DNA of 64,000 nt, from positions 1,674,001 to 1,738,000 of the forward strand of contig JAJQJQ010000038.1 in the NCBI GenBank assembly GCA_028622995.1. Direction: 5' to 3'. This document shows positions 1 to 11,431 of this stretch, piece after piece. The first letter of the stretch is position 1. Every line of letters starts with the position of its first letter. The stretch is from Panagrolaimus kolymaensis. Taxonomy: Eukaryota; Nematoda; Chromadorea; Rhabditida; Panagrolaimidae. Position numbers and translations under genes: made by a program. Below the pieces are notes generated by a model. The model did no database searches and had not been told where the DNA came from. It worked only from the letters and a program-made list of their open reading frames with translations.

Positions 1-112
1 TGGAATTGCAAAAAAATATGACTCGTTTAGCTTTGAAAAGAAAGTTAAAAACGCGGATGAAAAGCATGAAAAGAAACAAGATGATTTAACACCCACCGAA
101 GAAAAGCTTTAA
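1..112 (+). CDS. 3' end of an unidentified gene (partial)
   Basis: An open frame runs in from the left edge and stops at TAA (110-112). It gives about 36 residues rich in Lys, Glu and Asp, ending TPTEEKL. It is very hydrophilic with no recognisable domain, so it looks like a charged C-terminal tail. It points toward rpn-1 tail to tail; the 268 bp between the two stop codons is AT-rich 3' UTR sequence. Only the end is visible, so the product cannot be named. The start of this exon lies outside the window. Confidence 0.5.
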   Translation, partial: GIAKKYDSFSFEKKVKNADEKHEKKQDDLTPTEEKL

Positions 113-380
113 AAACTTTAAAAAAAGTAAACTAATTATTATTTTTTAAGAAAAGCATTAAAAGTATTTATTTTTACAAAACTCATTTAATCACCAATTT
201 TTATTAAATACTGTATTATTAATATTTTTTGTAAACATAATAAAATTATTGTAACAGAATCTTTTATGTTTTGTTTAAAACAATTTATTAAAAAAGTACA
301 TAGAAAAAGATAAATAAATAACGCGTTTAAAAAAGATAGTTAAAACACAGAAAACTTCGATACTAAAACAATTTTTTTTA

Positions 381-3300
381 TTATTTAACAGCATTTGGGT
401 TCTTTTTTAAAATTACAAGACCTTCAAGGAAAGGTGTCAAGGCAATATCTGAAATATTTTTAAAATCATTAAACCAAGTTTTTATAAAAAGCATTTATGA
501 AGACTTACATTCATCCGTGGCCAATTCAGCCCGTTCACCAAATGCAAGCAAAACGGGAGTTGTATGAGTTTGGAAACCTGTGATAGTTTTGGGTTTACCT
601 GCTTGAGCAACCACATCCACAGCTTGTCCAACTCTAACGGGAACATTAACTTGTTTAAGTTGACCAGGAGTATCGGAATCCTTGGCAGTGTTACCATCAT
701 CAACAAGGGTGATAAGCATTCGAGGTTGAATAGCCAAAGAGAGGGAATAAATAAGATAATTTTGTTGATTGTTTAAAGCAGCTAAAAAATAAATAAACAG
801 TTTTTTAGTTTTCATAAAACAGATAAAACTTTGTTGACGACTTACAAGTGTTATTATCCAAAAATGAAAAGCAAGTAACGAACAAAGCTGCTACTGAAGC
901 AGGTGACATGATTTGTCGATCCGAATGGAAAGGATTCAAAGTCATTGTGCCTTTTCCCAAATGAGTTAAGCCTTGGGAAATACGAACAAGCATTAAACTT
1001 GTTGAATCTTTATGATGGTAACTCGCTAATTGACGAAGCATTGCAACCAATCGAGCATGATTGGTACCAGCTCCAACTAAACCCATAGCAAAAATAGCAT
1101 TTCTTGCAGTTTCAGCATCCGAATCATGAGAATATTTGCTTAAAGTTTCCAAAATATTTAATTGTGGATTTGAGATGGATAATAATGCAAGGGCTAATGG
1201 AACAGCTCGACGAATCACAGGTTCCCCATAACGCATAAGATGACCAAACATTCGTTGAGCCATTTGTGAGCCAATTTCTTCGCCCATTGCAATTAAACCA
1301 ATACCCAAAACTGCGACGCCTTGTTGAATGGAAAGATCAACCTTTTCATCTTTATCCTTTTCTTTTGGTGCTTCTTTGGTTCCCTTTTTCTTATCACGTT
1401 TATCTTCTTGTTCATAATGTTCAGAACAAATGTAAAGAAGATTTTGAATTTTGAGGACATTTCCTGTGCCAGCATAAGCGCAAACATCCACGAGGGTTGA
1501 AACCATACTTCCGAATGGTTCGGGTAATGATCGCAAACTTTCAACTAGGACTTCACTGCGTTGTTGGGTTCCTTAAAAATTAATAATATATAGTTTAATA
1601 TTTGTAAAATAAAGTGCTTAATCCTACCCAAGAAAATTAATGCAATTCCAAGTCCAACAAATCCCCAATTATGATCAGTTAAATCAACTTCGGTGCGTTC
1701 CATTAATAAAGTAAGCATTTCATTTGCTGCTTCATGATCGCCAGTTCCAACCAAAATTAAACCCAAAGACAATGCAGTAATGCCTTTGACTTCAGCATTT
1801 GCAGATGGTTTAGTATCATTAAGAACTTTTTTAAGTTCAAAAATAACACCGCCTTCTTCTTCTTTGATAACAGTTTCACGCTTGGAATTTGCATATGCAA
1901 GACCCAATCCAAAAGTAGATCCAATTCTCATACAATGTCGTTCACTATTGATATGATCCATGAGGAGGGCAGAGGCAGGATCGCATGGATCTTGAACTCC
2001 AGCACAAATAATACCAATAGCAAGAAGAGTTCCAGCCCGGACAAAATCGTCATTACTATAGAGGAAGCGATCACATTGGCCAAGACCATATTCAATATCC
2101 CATCGATGAATGAGACCCAAACTTGCTACAGAAGTCATAATTCCAATGTCACGATTTTTAAAGAAAAATCGATTGGCTGTATCAGTATCATCAAGAATTT
2201 TGTCTACTCCAAATCCGCAGTTGACAAACCCATTCACAAATGAAGCAGCAATATTCATGCGGGAATTATCTTGGTTTACTCCGCCACCGAATGGACCTTA
2301 AAATTAATATAATTTTAATTATTTAAGGTTGTTATTTGAAAACACTTACGACTTTGTTCCAAATGAGTTTTATAAATGCCTTCAGGAGTTTTAGGTTCCA
2401 TGATATCAAGTTCACGAGCTAATGATCGGAAGAAGCGAGAAAGATGCATGTTATTATTGAGATCAGTGATGCCATCGGGTAATTCCGCATCTTCAATAAA
2501 AATTTGATGACGTCCTAGAAGGATGGCCATTTGCTTCCATGAAAGTCTAAAAAAAGTTTATTATAGCAAAGAAATTTTAAGATTTTGCTTACTCATCCTT
2601 TGAATTGAAATTTTTGTTAATTAATGCACTGTCATTAAGCATAACAGCGCAACGAAGAGCTTCAAATTCTTTTCCAAATTTAGTATAAATTTGCATAGCT
2701 GTTCGAATCATATTTGTATTATCTGGATCTGGTGATAAAGGAGATGAGGTCAAAAGATAAAGACACGCTCGTTCATGTTCCTCTTTTTTAATATGATCGA
2801 TGAGAATATCCAACCGTTCAATTTCAAGAAGTAAATCACAAGCTTCAACTTCGGCATTGTGTTTTAAATTATATGCAACAATTTCAATGATAACTTTTTC
2901 CATTTGTTCTTTACGTGAAGAATCACCTGACCGCCATTCGGCTCCAATTTCCATAGATAAATGTCGAACATATTCATGACCCCAATCTTCGATGGGTTCA
3001 TCCATTCCTTTGAGGCGATAATCAAGACAATCACTCCTTTCATCAGCGCACATAGCTAAAACCGAAATAATATCTGCGCACATTTCCTTTGATTTTCCTT
3101 CGGGCATAGCTTCAAATAATTCCTTCATTCGAGGATAAAGAGGTCGCATAAATTTGAGAGGTTTTGGAACCGAAGTCATGGAAGTTGTAGATGCTCGAAT
3201 TAAAGATTTGAGCATTTCCAAACTTGGGACATACAATTTAGTGTCAGGTTCCTAAAATCAGATGGATAATTAGAAAAAGGCAAAAATTAATATATTAATT

Positions 3301-3540
3301 TTGCTTACCCCTAAACGTAGAACAAGAAGTTCGAGATCTTCTTGAAGTTTACGATCTTCTTCAGTCTGAAATTTAATTAAATTTAGAAATGAAATTTTTA
3401 CTGGTATCAAAGAGTTAGTTTACCATTTCATCCTTTTCATCTTTTTTATTAGCTTGTTTGCCATTTTGTTGTTTTTTAGGCTCTGGTTTATCTTTAGTAT
3501 CATCAGATTTTACAGGGTCATTAGCGCTTGATAAAACCAT
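381..3540 (-). CDS. rpn-1: 26S proteasome regulatory subunit RPN1 (PSMD2)
   Basis: Eight exons: 3540-3424, 3365-3309, 3251-2593, 2546-2350, 2296-1628, 1571-846, 781-509 and 448-381. They join in frame to 921 residues, close to the usual 900-1000 for Rpn1. The protein is the large non-ATPase scaffold of the 19S base; it binds ubiquitin-like shuttle factors and contacts the Rpt ring. Seen here: a Lys/Glu-rich N-terminus, proteasome/cyclosome repeats (such as the [14 protein letters not shown] stretch) in the middle, and the conserved C-terminal block with [28 protein letters not shown] and GERAELAT, ending [17 protein letters not shown] lysine-rich insertion follows the CSEHYEQ segment. The start is the first ATG after a TTTTCTTTTAG acceptor 17 bp upstream, a probable trans-splice site. 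A hAT-like element lies just upstream. Confidence 0.95.
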
Positions 3541-3927
3541 TGTTATTACTTGGATTGCTAAAAGAAAAATAGCTAACATTAAAAAATCATCAAAAGTAAT
3601 AAGACTTTGGTAAACGCGATTTTAACAAGAAGATCAATATATTTAAACCGCAATGGGGAAAATTATCTATGGCTTCGATAAAAAATGAATCAAAAGAGAA
3701 AAATAGAAATAAAAAGCTTGTGAAAATTTATATTTTAACAAATTAGAAAAAAACTATGAGAGGTAGTTGAAAATGATGAAGTGAAAATAATGAAAGACGC
3801 AGCAAAAAATGGACGATTGTCATCATTTTACACCACCGCATTTGTTCTCGAAGCGAAAAAAAGGCGTCTTATCACACATGGGCAAGCTGGTGTGTCAGAT
3901 ATTTTTTCAATGCGATACCTTCCAAAT

Positions 3928-3968
3928 TTCGTAAACTTTCGTAAGCTTTCGTAAACTTTCGTAAATTT
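3928..3968. repeat. 10-bp tandem repeat, unit GTAAACTTTC, about four copies
   Basis: Consecutive GTAAACTTTC / GTAAGCTTTC / GTAAACTTTC / GTAAAT units lie inside the left part of the hAT-like element. The stretch 3898-4068 is bounded by a direct repeat GGTGTGTCA (3889-3897 and 4069-4077). It interrupts the left inverted repeat, which is continuous at the right end. Confidence 0.75.
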
Positions 3969-4392
3969 TTTTCTTTTTTTTGCTCGATTTCAAGCATTTT
4001 TTCAGATTTTTTTCATTTTTTTTTTTGCGAAACCCTTCCAAAACATCGGCGACACCCCGCTACCCTCCGGTGTGTCAAAACCAGTGTTGTTCCTTGTCAT
4101 TTTTCCCGCCCGTCGCCCGCTCGCCGCCCGCGGCATTTCCAAAAACTCGCCCGCGCCCGCCCGAGCGCCCGTCATTTTTTCAAAAGAACGCCCGCGCCCG
4201 CCCGCATGCTCTTTTTTTCTCAAAAAAGCTAAATATGACTAAAAAAATTGAAAATATTTTATTAAAATTTTTTTTGCATGTGCATATATTTAAAAATACT
4301 GTGCTACAAATTATATTATTTACAATTATTTCATTATAATTATTCGAAGACAAAAAACAAAAAGAGTAAATGGAAGAAAAAAAAATTAAAAT

Positions 4393-4659
4393 TTATAAAT
4401 ATCGTTCAATGATTAATTTATCATAAAGTGATTTGTTGGAGCTAAGTAAGACTCTTGTTCTCAAGAGCTCAGATTTTGATCGATTCTTTTTATGATCATT
4501 ATGAATGGTTAGTTGACTGAAGATACGTTCGACAGCAGCCGAGGTTCCCGGAATAACTAAAATTTTTAGTGCCAATTCAAATAATCTTGGGAACCTTTTT
4601 GAATATAAAAACCAATGACCAAATGTATCATCTGCTGTCCAGTTATTTTCTTTAATCAT
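4393..4659 (-). pseudogene. hAT transposase C-terminal dimerisation domain fragment
   Basis: An 88-codon open frame matches the hAT-family C-terminal dimerisation region. It shows the typical block ALKILVIPGTSAAVERIFSQ followed by N/R-rich residues and the LLRTRVLL helix. A complete hAT transposase is normally several hundred residues with an N-terminal BED zinc finger and an RNase-H-like catalytic core. None of that is present between the inverted repeats, so this is a decayed or internally deleted copy that cannot transpose by itself. A short acceptor-like TTTTTAG lies just upstream of the ATG, so it may once have been a last exon. Confidence 0.75.
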
Positions 4660-5180
4660 TTTAAAAATTACTAAAAATTAAAATTAAATTATTTCGAGCG
4701 GCCTCTTACCGCTACAAATGTAAAATTGCTAAACAATAAAATACAAAACAAAAATTTTAATATAGCTACTATCGCTACAACCAATACGAATATAGTGACA
4801 ATATAGATTGAAAAAAAATTTTAAATCAAATATCGCTAGCATTTTTGTAGCCCTCCGCCCGCCGCCCGCAAAATTTCCAAAACTCCGCCCGTCGCCCGCC
4901 CGCCGCCCGCGGGCGGGCGCCTGCGGGCGGCTCGCGGGCGGGCGAAGAGCGGGCGAAGGAACATCACTGGTCAAAACACACCATGTGCCCATGTGTGCGT
5001 CTTATTCTAAACTTTGCGAAACGAATTTGTTCAACACAAATTTTTTTTGCTAATCACCAACAATTTTTTTTATTAATAATTTATTATAAATACCCAAATT
5101 AATAATAAAAAAACAAACATTATAAATAAATGTATCACACTTTCTTTAATGTTTCCCTAATTTTTAACAATGGCAAAAAA

Positions 5181-7284
5181 CTAATTAATTAAATGAATAA
5201 ATTTTTTATCAGTTTTTAAAAGGAGCATTTCACTTTCATGCCTTTGTGGCACTTTGTCGTCTGAATTTGGCATGGGAATGCTAAAAAAATGATTTCGTAT
5301 TAAAAGATTTTATCAAATAATCTCTTACTGTCTTCCTTTAAAAGTGAGATGTTCAATATTTTTGAGAGGCTCTTCATTGAAAATATAAATAAAAATCACG
5401 CCCAAAACAATGTTTATTACAAATCCAAGCCCAGCATAGGCGTAAGTAGAAATCCTTCCCAGATAAGTAGTATCAGGATCACCAAAATGTGCATCATAAA
5501 GAGGTTGGGGTTGAATGGTAAAATGATCATGCCCACATCCTTCTGCAGTGGTGTTTGTTGGTAAGAGAAGATATTTGTATGGTTGTTCAAAATAACTAAA
5601 TACATAAATACAAATCATAATGAAATTTGATAAAGCAAATGAAAAGAAAGTTGATTTAATTCCAGCTTTAGGAAAAAACATTGCAATAACAAATATTCCA
5701 ACCATTGGACCCGAAACTGCACCCATCACACTAATGCACACCGTTAACGTGCCACCCAAAGGTCCAGCAGCAAAAGCCAAAAACGTGGAAAATACACCAA
5801 CACCCAAAACGAGTAATTTATTTATCGTTGTTTCAGCATTATCCGAAATTGATCCATCAACTTTATATTGAATAAAATCTTCGTAAATTGCTGCAGCGGA
5901 ACTATTAATTCCTGATGAGAGAGTGCTAAGGGTGGCGGACATGATGCAAGCAATATAAAGACCAAAAAGTCCTGGAGTTGAACCTAAAAATTAATTTTAA
6001 AAGTTTCGATGTACAAAATTAATTAATTTTATTACTCAAAATTTCCAGCGCAAATAAAATCGTTAAATGATCTTTATCCCTAATTTCTCCAGTTTCAAGA
6101 GGATTGCAATTATAAAAATAAGCTAAAGCAATAAATCCAACAAAAGCCACGATGGAACATAAAATAATAAATGGAATTAAAGTAGAATAAACAATTTTTT
6201 TAGCATCTGATAATTTGGGTAAACTATTATATCGTTGAATTGCAAGTTGATTAACTCCAAATGAAGCTAACCAAGTCACCGTTCCACCAAATACATTTAT
6301 CCAAAATGAATTGTACTAAAAATAAAATAAAAATTTGGGTGTTTTAAGACTTAAATTTATTTTACCTGAGCGATATTTGGAGAAAATCTAAATAAATCAT
6401 CAATTCGACCCGAATCATATGCAATATTTAAAACCCGTTGTAATCCACCAACTTGAGGATGAAGAAGACCTTTAATAATTAAAGCAAAAACTCCGCCATA
6501 CATTAAGATGGCTTGCAAGGCATCCGTCCAGACTACAGCTTTAAGACCTCCAATAGTAGTGTAAGCTGTGGCAGTAAACCCGAAAGTCTAAAAATGAATG
6601 AAAATATTATAAAAATTAATGTATTTTTAAAATAATGATTTTTTTCTTACAAGAATAAGCATCCATTTATCAATTCCTAATACACTTGACATCGCTACAG
6701 ATGGAGCATAAATGACAACAGCCATATAAACTATAGTAAAAAATAAAAATATCACCGAAAAACTTTGTCGCAAAAGTTTTGAATTATACCTAAAAAACTT
6801 AAATTTATAAAACAAAAATTTTCAAAGTAAATATTAAAAACCTGTGAATAAAATATTCATGCAAACAAGTGCATTTAAGTTTATAAAAAACTGGAAGAAA
6901 TACTAATACCGTAATCAAAGATGAAACAGCACCAATAATAAAATTTAACCAAATATGCGCACCTCTTTGAAACATTTCAGCTGGTACACCAAGCATTAAA
7001 ATACCCGATAAAAATGTTGTAAGTAAACTTAAAGCCACCGGAAATTTTGGTAGCTTCCTTCCACCCATCATGTATTCATCTTTTGCAGTTCGAGTATCAA
7101 CGTTATGATTTTTTAACATCCAATTTGAACTAAAAATAAAATAACAAAATGCTTTAAAAAATTGTGGGAGGTAAAGTAATAAAAGAGATTACTGTATCGC
7201 ATGATAAATTCCAGTACCAACCGATAATAATAAACTAAATGCAAATACAGCATAATCTTGCCATGAAACAAGTGAATTCACCAT
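5181..7284 (-). CDS. SLC5-family sodium/solute cotransporter (SLC5A6/A8/A12-like)
   Basis: Seven exons: 7284-7193, 7129-6842, 6789-6651, 6587-6366, 6315-6036, 5983-5329 and 5280-5181. They join in frame to 591 residues, the normal size for sodium:solute symporters. Many hydrophobic segments fit the 13-helix SSS topology. Family signatures seen are the N-terminal SWQDYAVFAFSLLLSVGTGI, GGRKLP with a following helix, WTDALQAILMYGG, GVNQLAIQRYNS and MSATLSTLSSGINSSAA. The last two resemble multivitamin and monocarboxylate transporters more than the choline branch. The substrate cannot be told from sequence. The start is the ATG 10 bp after a TTTTTTTTAG acceptor, likely trans-spliced. The small last exon encodes a hydrophilic cytoplasmic tail. 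Confidence 0.88.
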
Positions 7285-8706
7285 GGTTGTTACTCTAAAA
7301 AAAAGAAGAAAAAATTTAGAAAAAGAAATCAGCAAAATAATTTGCTCAAAAAAAGGTAAAACTTTTGTTAAAACAAAATAAAAAAGAGTAGAGAGTAAAA
7401 TAAGACAATTCAAATTTAAGATAACACGATTATTTTCAAGGAAACAGGTGGGGTTTGGAGTTTTCAATAAACGACAGACAAGTTTGATTTAATTATGTTC
7501 ATCTAAAAAAATTCACGAAGGGACAAAACACGAATTAATTTTGAGTTAATAAACTTTTTTTTCAAAGTAAGAAAGCTTTAAATATTGTTCGTCATAAGTT
7601 TTAGAGTTTACATCACAATTTTTTTTTGCTCCAAAAAATATTCCACTTTTTTTAATAAAGTTTTTTTTGATTTCTCTGGCATTAAAAAAAATTATTTCTT
7701 TTTCACTTTTTTATTTAGCAAATGCTTTTTGGTGTCAATGAGAGACATCATTTGTTTTTGATATAGCTTTCCCATTCGCCCTTTGTGAACTGCTGAGCTG
7801 AGTTTTCACCTGACGGCAAATTCAATAACAATAGTTGCTCCCAGACTGATGAGAGGAGGAGGGAACTAAAGTTTGTTGTTCGGTTCAAAGCAAAATTAAA
7901 ATCGGCTGATTTACTTTTGATATCCGGCATTTAAAAAAAGATTGATCAAAATAAATTCCTAAAATTTTTCGTCACCCAGACCATCAAAAAAGAAAATCAA
8001 TATTAAGCAGCTATTTTTGAAGCTGAAAAATAGCAAAGCATTTTTGTAAAGTGATTTTTATTTGGATGGGAACCGCTTGCAAAAAAAAAAAAAGAAACAA
8101 AAACGAAAAAATGAAAGCATGAACTTTACGAAAATAAACCACAGGGCAAAAGAGACAATTTTAGACAATGTAACGATGATCATTTTTTAAGAGCCAAAAA
8201 ATAAATTTATTAACATAATTCTTAAGCGTCATTTTTTGACATTAACCAGACAGCTCCCCACATATTTAGGCTTCAAATCATAAAAAATTCTTAAAAATAA
8301 TTTATAATATTTTGCTTTGGTCGATTAACAAGCCTCCTTTTAAAGCATAGTCTCGATAAATTGAAGAACAAAAAAAAAATCAAAAAACGAAACTGTAAGA
8401 TTTGAAAATTTTGATTACTTTGATATTGTAAACTGACCATGTGCCATTTTTATTCCATTTATCCTTTTCACCATTGCTCATTTGTATTTTTAACCTTTTG
8501 GACTATTTTTTGTCAAAATGTGAAAGAGCGCACACACAATTTTGAATTTTTTGTTGTAAAGAATGGATATGATTTTGCATTGCTTTTTAACTTTTCTTTT
8601 TTTCTCAAGGCTTATTCCATCTATTTTGGTTTTCATTAATCCTTCAAACTAAATTTTAAATTATTGGTTATTCGCTGAATTTCTAAATTCTAGTGCTTGT
8701 CCAGTT
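7285..8706. other. Intergenic, shared 5' region
   Basis: AT-rich, between two divergently transcribed genes. Short open frames have no coding character. No repeats or RNA genes seen. Confidence 0.5.
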
Positions 8707-9588
8707 ATGAATAAAATTGAGAATCAAAATATGTAAGAATTTAAGTTTCATAATATTTGAGTTTAAAAGTTATTATTCTTTAGATCAAAAGACTTTCTGC
8801 TTACCACTGAAGCATTATCTCGAACAACCGGGCTTCAAATTATTTATGGTATAATTTTGCTTTAAAGAAAATAGATAAATAAATAAATTTTCTTCTTTCA
8901 TTTTTAGCCCCAAATAGAATACTTTGTGAAGCAACCGAAGTTGCTGATGCAACATGTGAAGTTGACGCAGGAGATGAAGCAGAAAGTTCCAAAATATCCT
9001 TCTCCAAACAAAATGTTGTTAAAGGAAAATATGATGATCTTATTCAAGCTAGAGCCCCTATTGATCCGAAAACTTTACCAGAAACCCCTTATGCCGCGGA
9101 AAACAATCCTTTAAAATGGCCAAAAACAGCAATGTTGCGATTTCTTCATATTCTTACCCACGATCGACCTGACTCTGAATTAACTTATCTTTATTTATCA
9201 ATGGTTTCAAATAAAATGAAATATGTTTCATCCAATGAGCCTTTTAATAGTGAATCTTATATTCATCCACAAGATCTCAAAAAATACAGAGTTTGGAAAA
9301 ACAATGAGAGAGGAGAGAAAAGCGTTGAACTCCAAATCTTTCGAACTAATTTTGAAGTTGATGTCAGCATTCCAAAAGTAAGAGTTACTATTTTCATGGG
9401 ATTTGAATATTTATAATTTTAAATAATAATTTTAGTTAAATCAAATGATTTGGTATTTCTTTAAAAAAGATCAAATGGACGTGGATATGGATAAAGGACA
9501 AGTTGGAGGATATAAAGATGTTGAAAAGCCTGCAGCAGCTGGTTCAAGAAAATCCACTCGGCAACGAAAAAGTTTACCAAGGGTATAA
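8707..9588 (+). CDS. Unrecognised 237-residue protein with basic C-terminus
   Basis: Four exons (8707-8732, 8784-8848, 8908-9377, 9436-9588) with clean GT...AG introns join in frame and end at TAA. The first part (MNKIENQNISKDFLLTTEAL onward) is polar and then acidic. The centre has a mixed hydrophobic stretch around MLRFLHILTHDRPDSELTYL and LQIFRTNFEVDVSIPK. The tail carries SRKSTRQRKSLPRV, a basic run that could be a nuclear localisation signal. There is no signal peptide or membrane helix. I recognise no domain. The frame could continue through the GTATAA after AGG if that is a splice donor, but no convincing next exon is seen before the convergent G-alpha gene. Confidence 0.7.
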
Positions 9589-9850
9589 AAAAAATTTTGT
9601 TTGGTTATTTTGTTACGGGTTTAATTAACCTTACAAGCTATCTTTTTGTTATTTTTGATTATCTCAGTTTCTGTATATTTTTTGGTAAAGTCTTTAGACG
9701 TTTTTGTATAATAAAATTGGGAGAAGTTTTCTTTTCAATGGTTTTTATAAATAAAACTAAAAAAATAAACAATGAAACCGTACAAATAATTTAGCTGCTC
9801 TTTTTTTCAAACAAAAATGTTTATCGCAAAAAATAAAATTTAAATACTTT

Positions 9851-11431
9851 TTAATACGATCCCGTTGCCTTAAGATTCTGATTGATAATATGAGTGACAG
9901 CCGAAGCGAAAACAAATTCAACATTTCGAGTATCTGTCGCGGTGGTACAAAACATGAAAAATTTATTTTTATCCCGAACGCATCTTCGAAATTGATTTCC
10001 AATATATTCTGAAGCTTCATTGGCATCGTTTGAACAGGTGTAATCAGGATAATATTTTAAGAGAGGTTGATGCTTAAGCTTTTCAGAAAAAGTATCAAAT
10101 TTGTTTAAAAATAAAACAATGGCTGCATCTTTGAAAAAGGAACTTTGAACAATAGTTTTAAAAATGTATCGATTTGCACTCAAACGTTTCTAAATATTTC
10201 TAACTAAATTTAAAAAAAAATTGTTTTTGGAAATATTTTACTTGATTATTATTTTCGGGATCCAATAAATCATAATCACTTAAAGCTGCAACAAAGAGGA
10301 GCATGCTAACATTATCAAAGCAATGAATCCATTTTCTTCGTTCTGAACGTTGACCTCCAACATCCACCATACTAAAAATGAAATTTTTTTGCAAAAAAAT
10401 AAGTGACTTCAAATTAAAAAATTGCCCTACCAAAAGCTCATATTTTCATATGAAAATGTAATTTCTTCTGTTCCTTTAGTTGGAAATCGACATTGTACAA
10501 TATCTTGAACGTCTGGTAAATAATCTTTTGCTGAGATACTGGAAATTGAATCCAAAAAGCTAAAAAAAAAATACACACAACAATTTTTAATTAAAACTAA
10601 ATTTTTTTTCTTCTTGGGTATTTAGAATTAAATTGTTTCTTACTATTTTGCACTATCAAGTAAATAAAAATCCCATCGCCTTTTATATGCTAATTGTATT
10701 CCACTACTTTTCCAAATTAATTGCATACATTTTATAATAATATTAGGAAATTCAATATTTTCATGAACAGAAGTCATTTGGCTTGCATAAATATCAAATT
10801 CATGCAAAGCAGACTAAAAAAATTTAATAAAAAAAAAGAATAATTGGAAAGTTAAAATAAAAGTTTTCACCTGCAAAGAAGTTTCATGAATTATTCTCAT
10901 TTCTTTGCAAGCATTTAATAATTGTACCAACGAATCGATTACATTTCGTCTTATTGGATCTTTAAAATTTGCTTTATCTGCATCAGTAAAACCATTTAAA
11001 TGAAGGATTCTAAAAAGGCAATAAAAAAATAAAAATTTGTTTACAGAAAATTTGAGGTTTGGAAAAAAACTTACTTCATTTGTTTGAAAATTGTTGTTTT
11101 GCCACATTCACTTCCTCCTTTAAAAAAATTAATATAAATTTAATAAAAAAAATGTATTAAATAAGTTTAAAATTACCAAGTAAAAGAACTTGAAACTTTT
11201 CGCTACTTTTCTTTTGATCTTTTGCAAGTTGTTTATCAATGGTTTTTGAAATGGCTTTTGCATCAGCTTTTTTATTTTTAGTTGTTGTCGTTCCAGTTTC
11301 TGCTACTGTAAAACCTTTAAAATTATTTCGCAAAAAACGATGAAAGTATAAAAATTATGCTAACAATTAGGATTAGATGTAGTTCGAACAAAGCGTTGTT
11401 TAAGTTTAGATAAAAATCCTTCTTCTGACAT
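9851..11431 (-). CDS. Divergent heterotrimeric G-protein alpha subunit
   Basis: Eight exons: 11431-11365, 11305-11177, 11117-11075, 11009-10871, 10813-10644, 10559-10431, 10371-10242 and 10189-9851. They join in frame to 381 residues. The core motifs are present: P-loop GGSECGKT (66-73), switch I with Arg207 and Thr210 (CRFPTKG), switch [14 protein letters not shown] with Gln233, NKFD (298-301) and the CTTATDT base-binding loop. It therefore should bind GTP and signal downstream of a receptor.

Oddities. The N-terminus has about 25 extra residues, no Met-Gly for myristoylation and no cysteine before the P-loop. The P-loop glycine equivalent to Ras Gly12 is Ser68, and the serine two positions later is Cys70. 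The C-terminus KATGSY lacks the cysteine at -4 used by pertussis toxin in Gi/o. It fits the nematode-specific gpa group rather than the conserved Gs, Gi/o, Gq or G12 classes, but the exact orthologue is unknown. Confidence 0.9.

Larger units (their letters stand above)
3839..5040. mobile_element. hAT-like transposon remnant with terminal inverted repeats and GC-rich islands
   Basis: The left end (about 3860-3897, then 4069-4097) matches the right end (about 4956-5010) in inverted orientation. Shared words include CACACATGGGCA, GGTGTGT and CCAGTG(T/A)TGTTCCTT. Just inside both ends are strikingly GC-rich CCCGCCC-type tracts (4105-4205 and 4851-4958). They stand out against the AT-rich surroundings, and the right tract contains its own short palindromes. 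The interior encodes a fragment of hAT transposase on the minus strand. The element begins about 300 bp upstream of the rpn-1 ATG and ends about 140 bp beyond the 3' end of the SLC5 gene. Exact termini and target-site duplication could not be fixed by eye. Confidence 0.6.

Noticed and set aside
5349..5871. Plus-strand open frames within the transporter gene
   Set aside because: Antisense shadows of the membrane-helix exons; no independent coding evidence.
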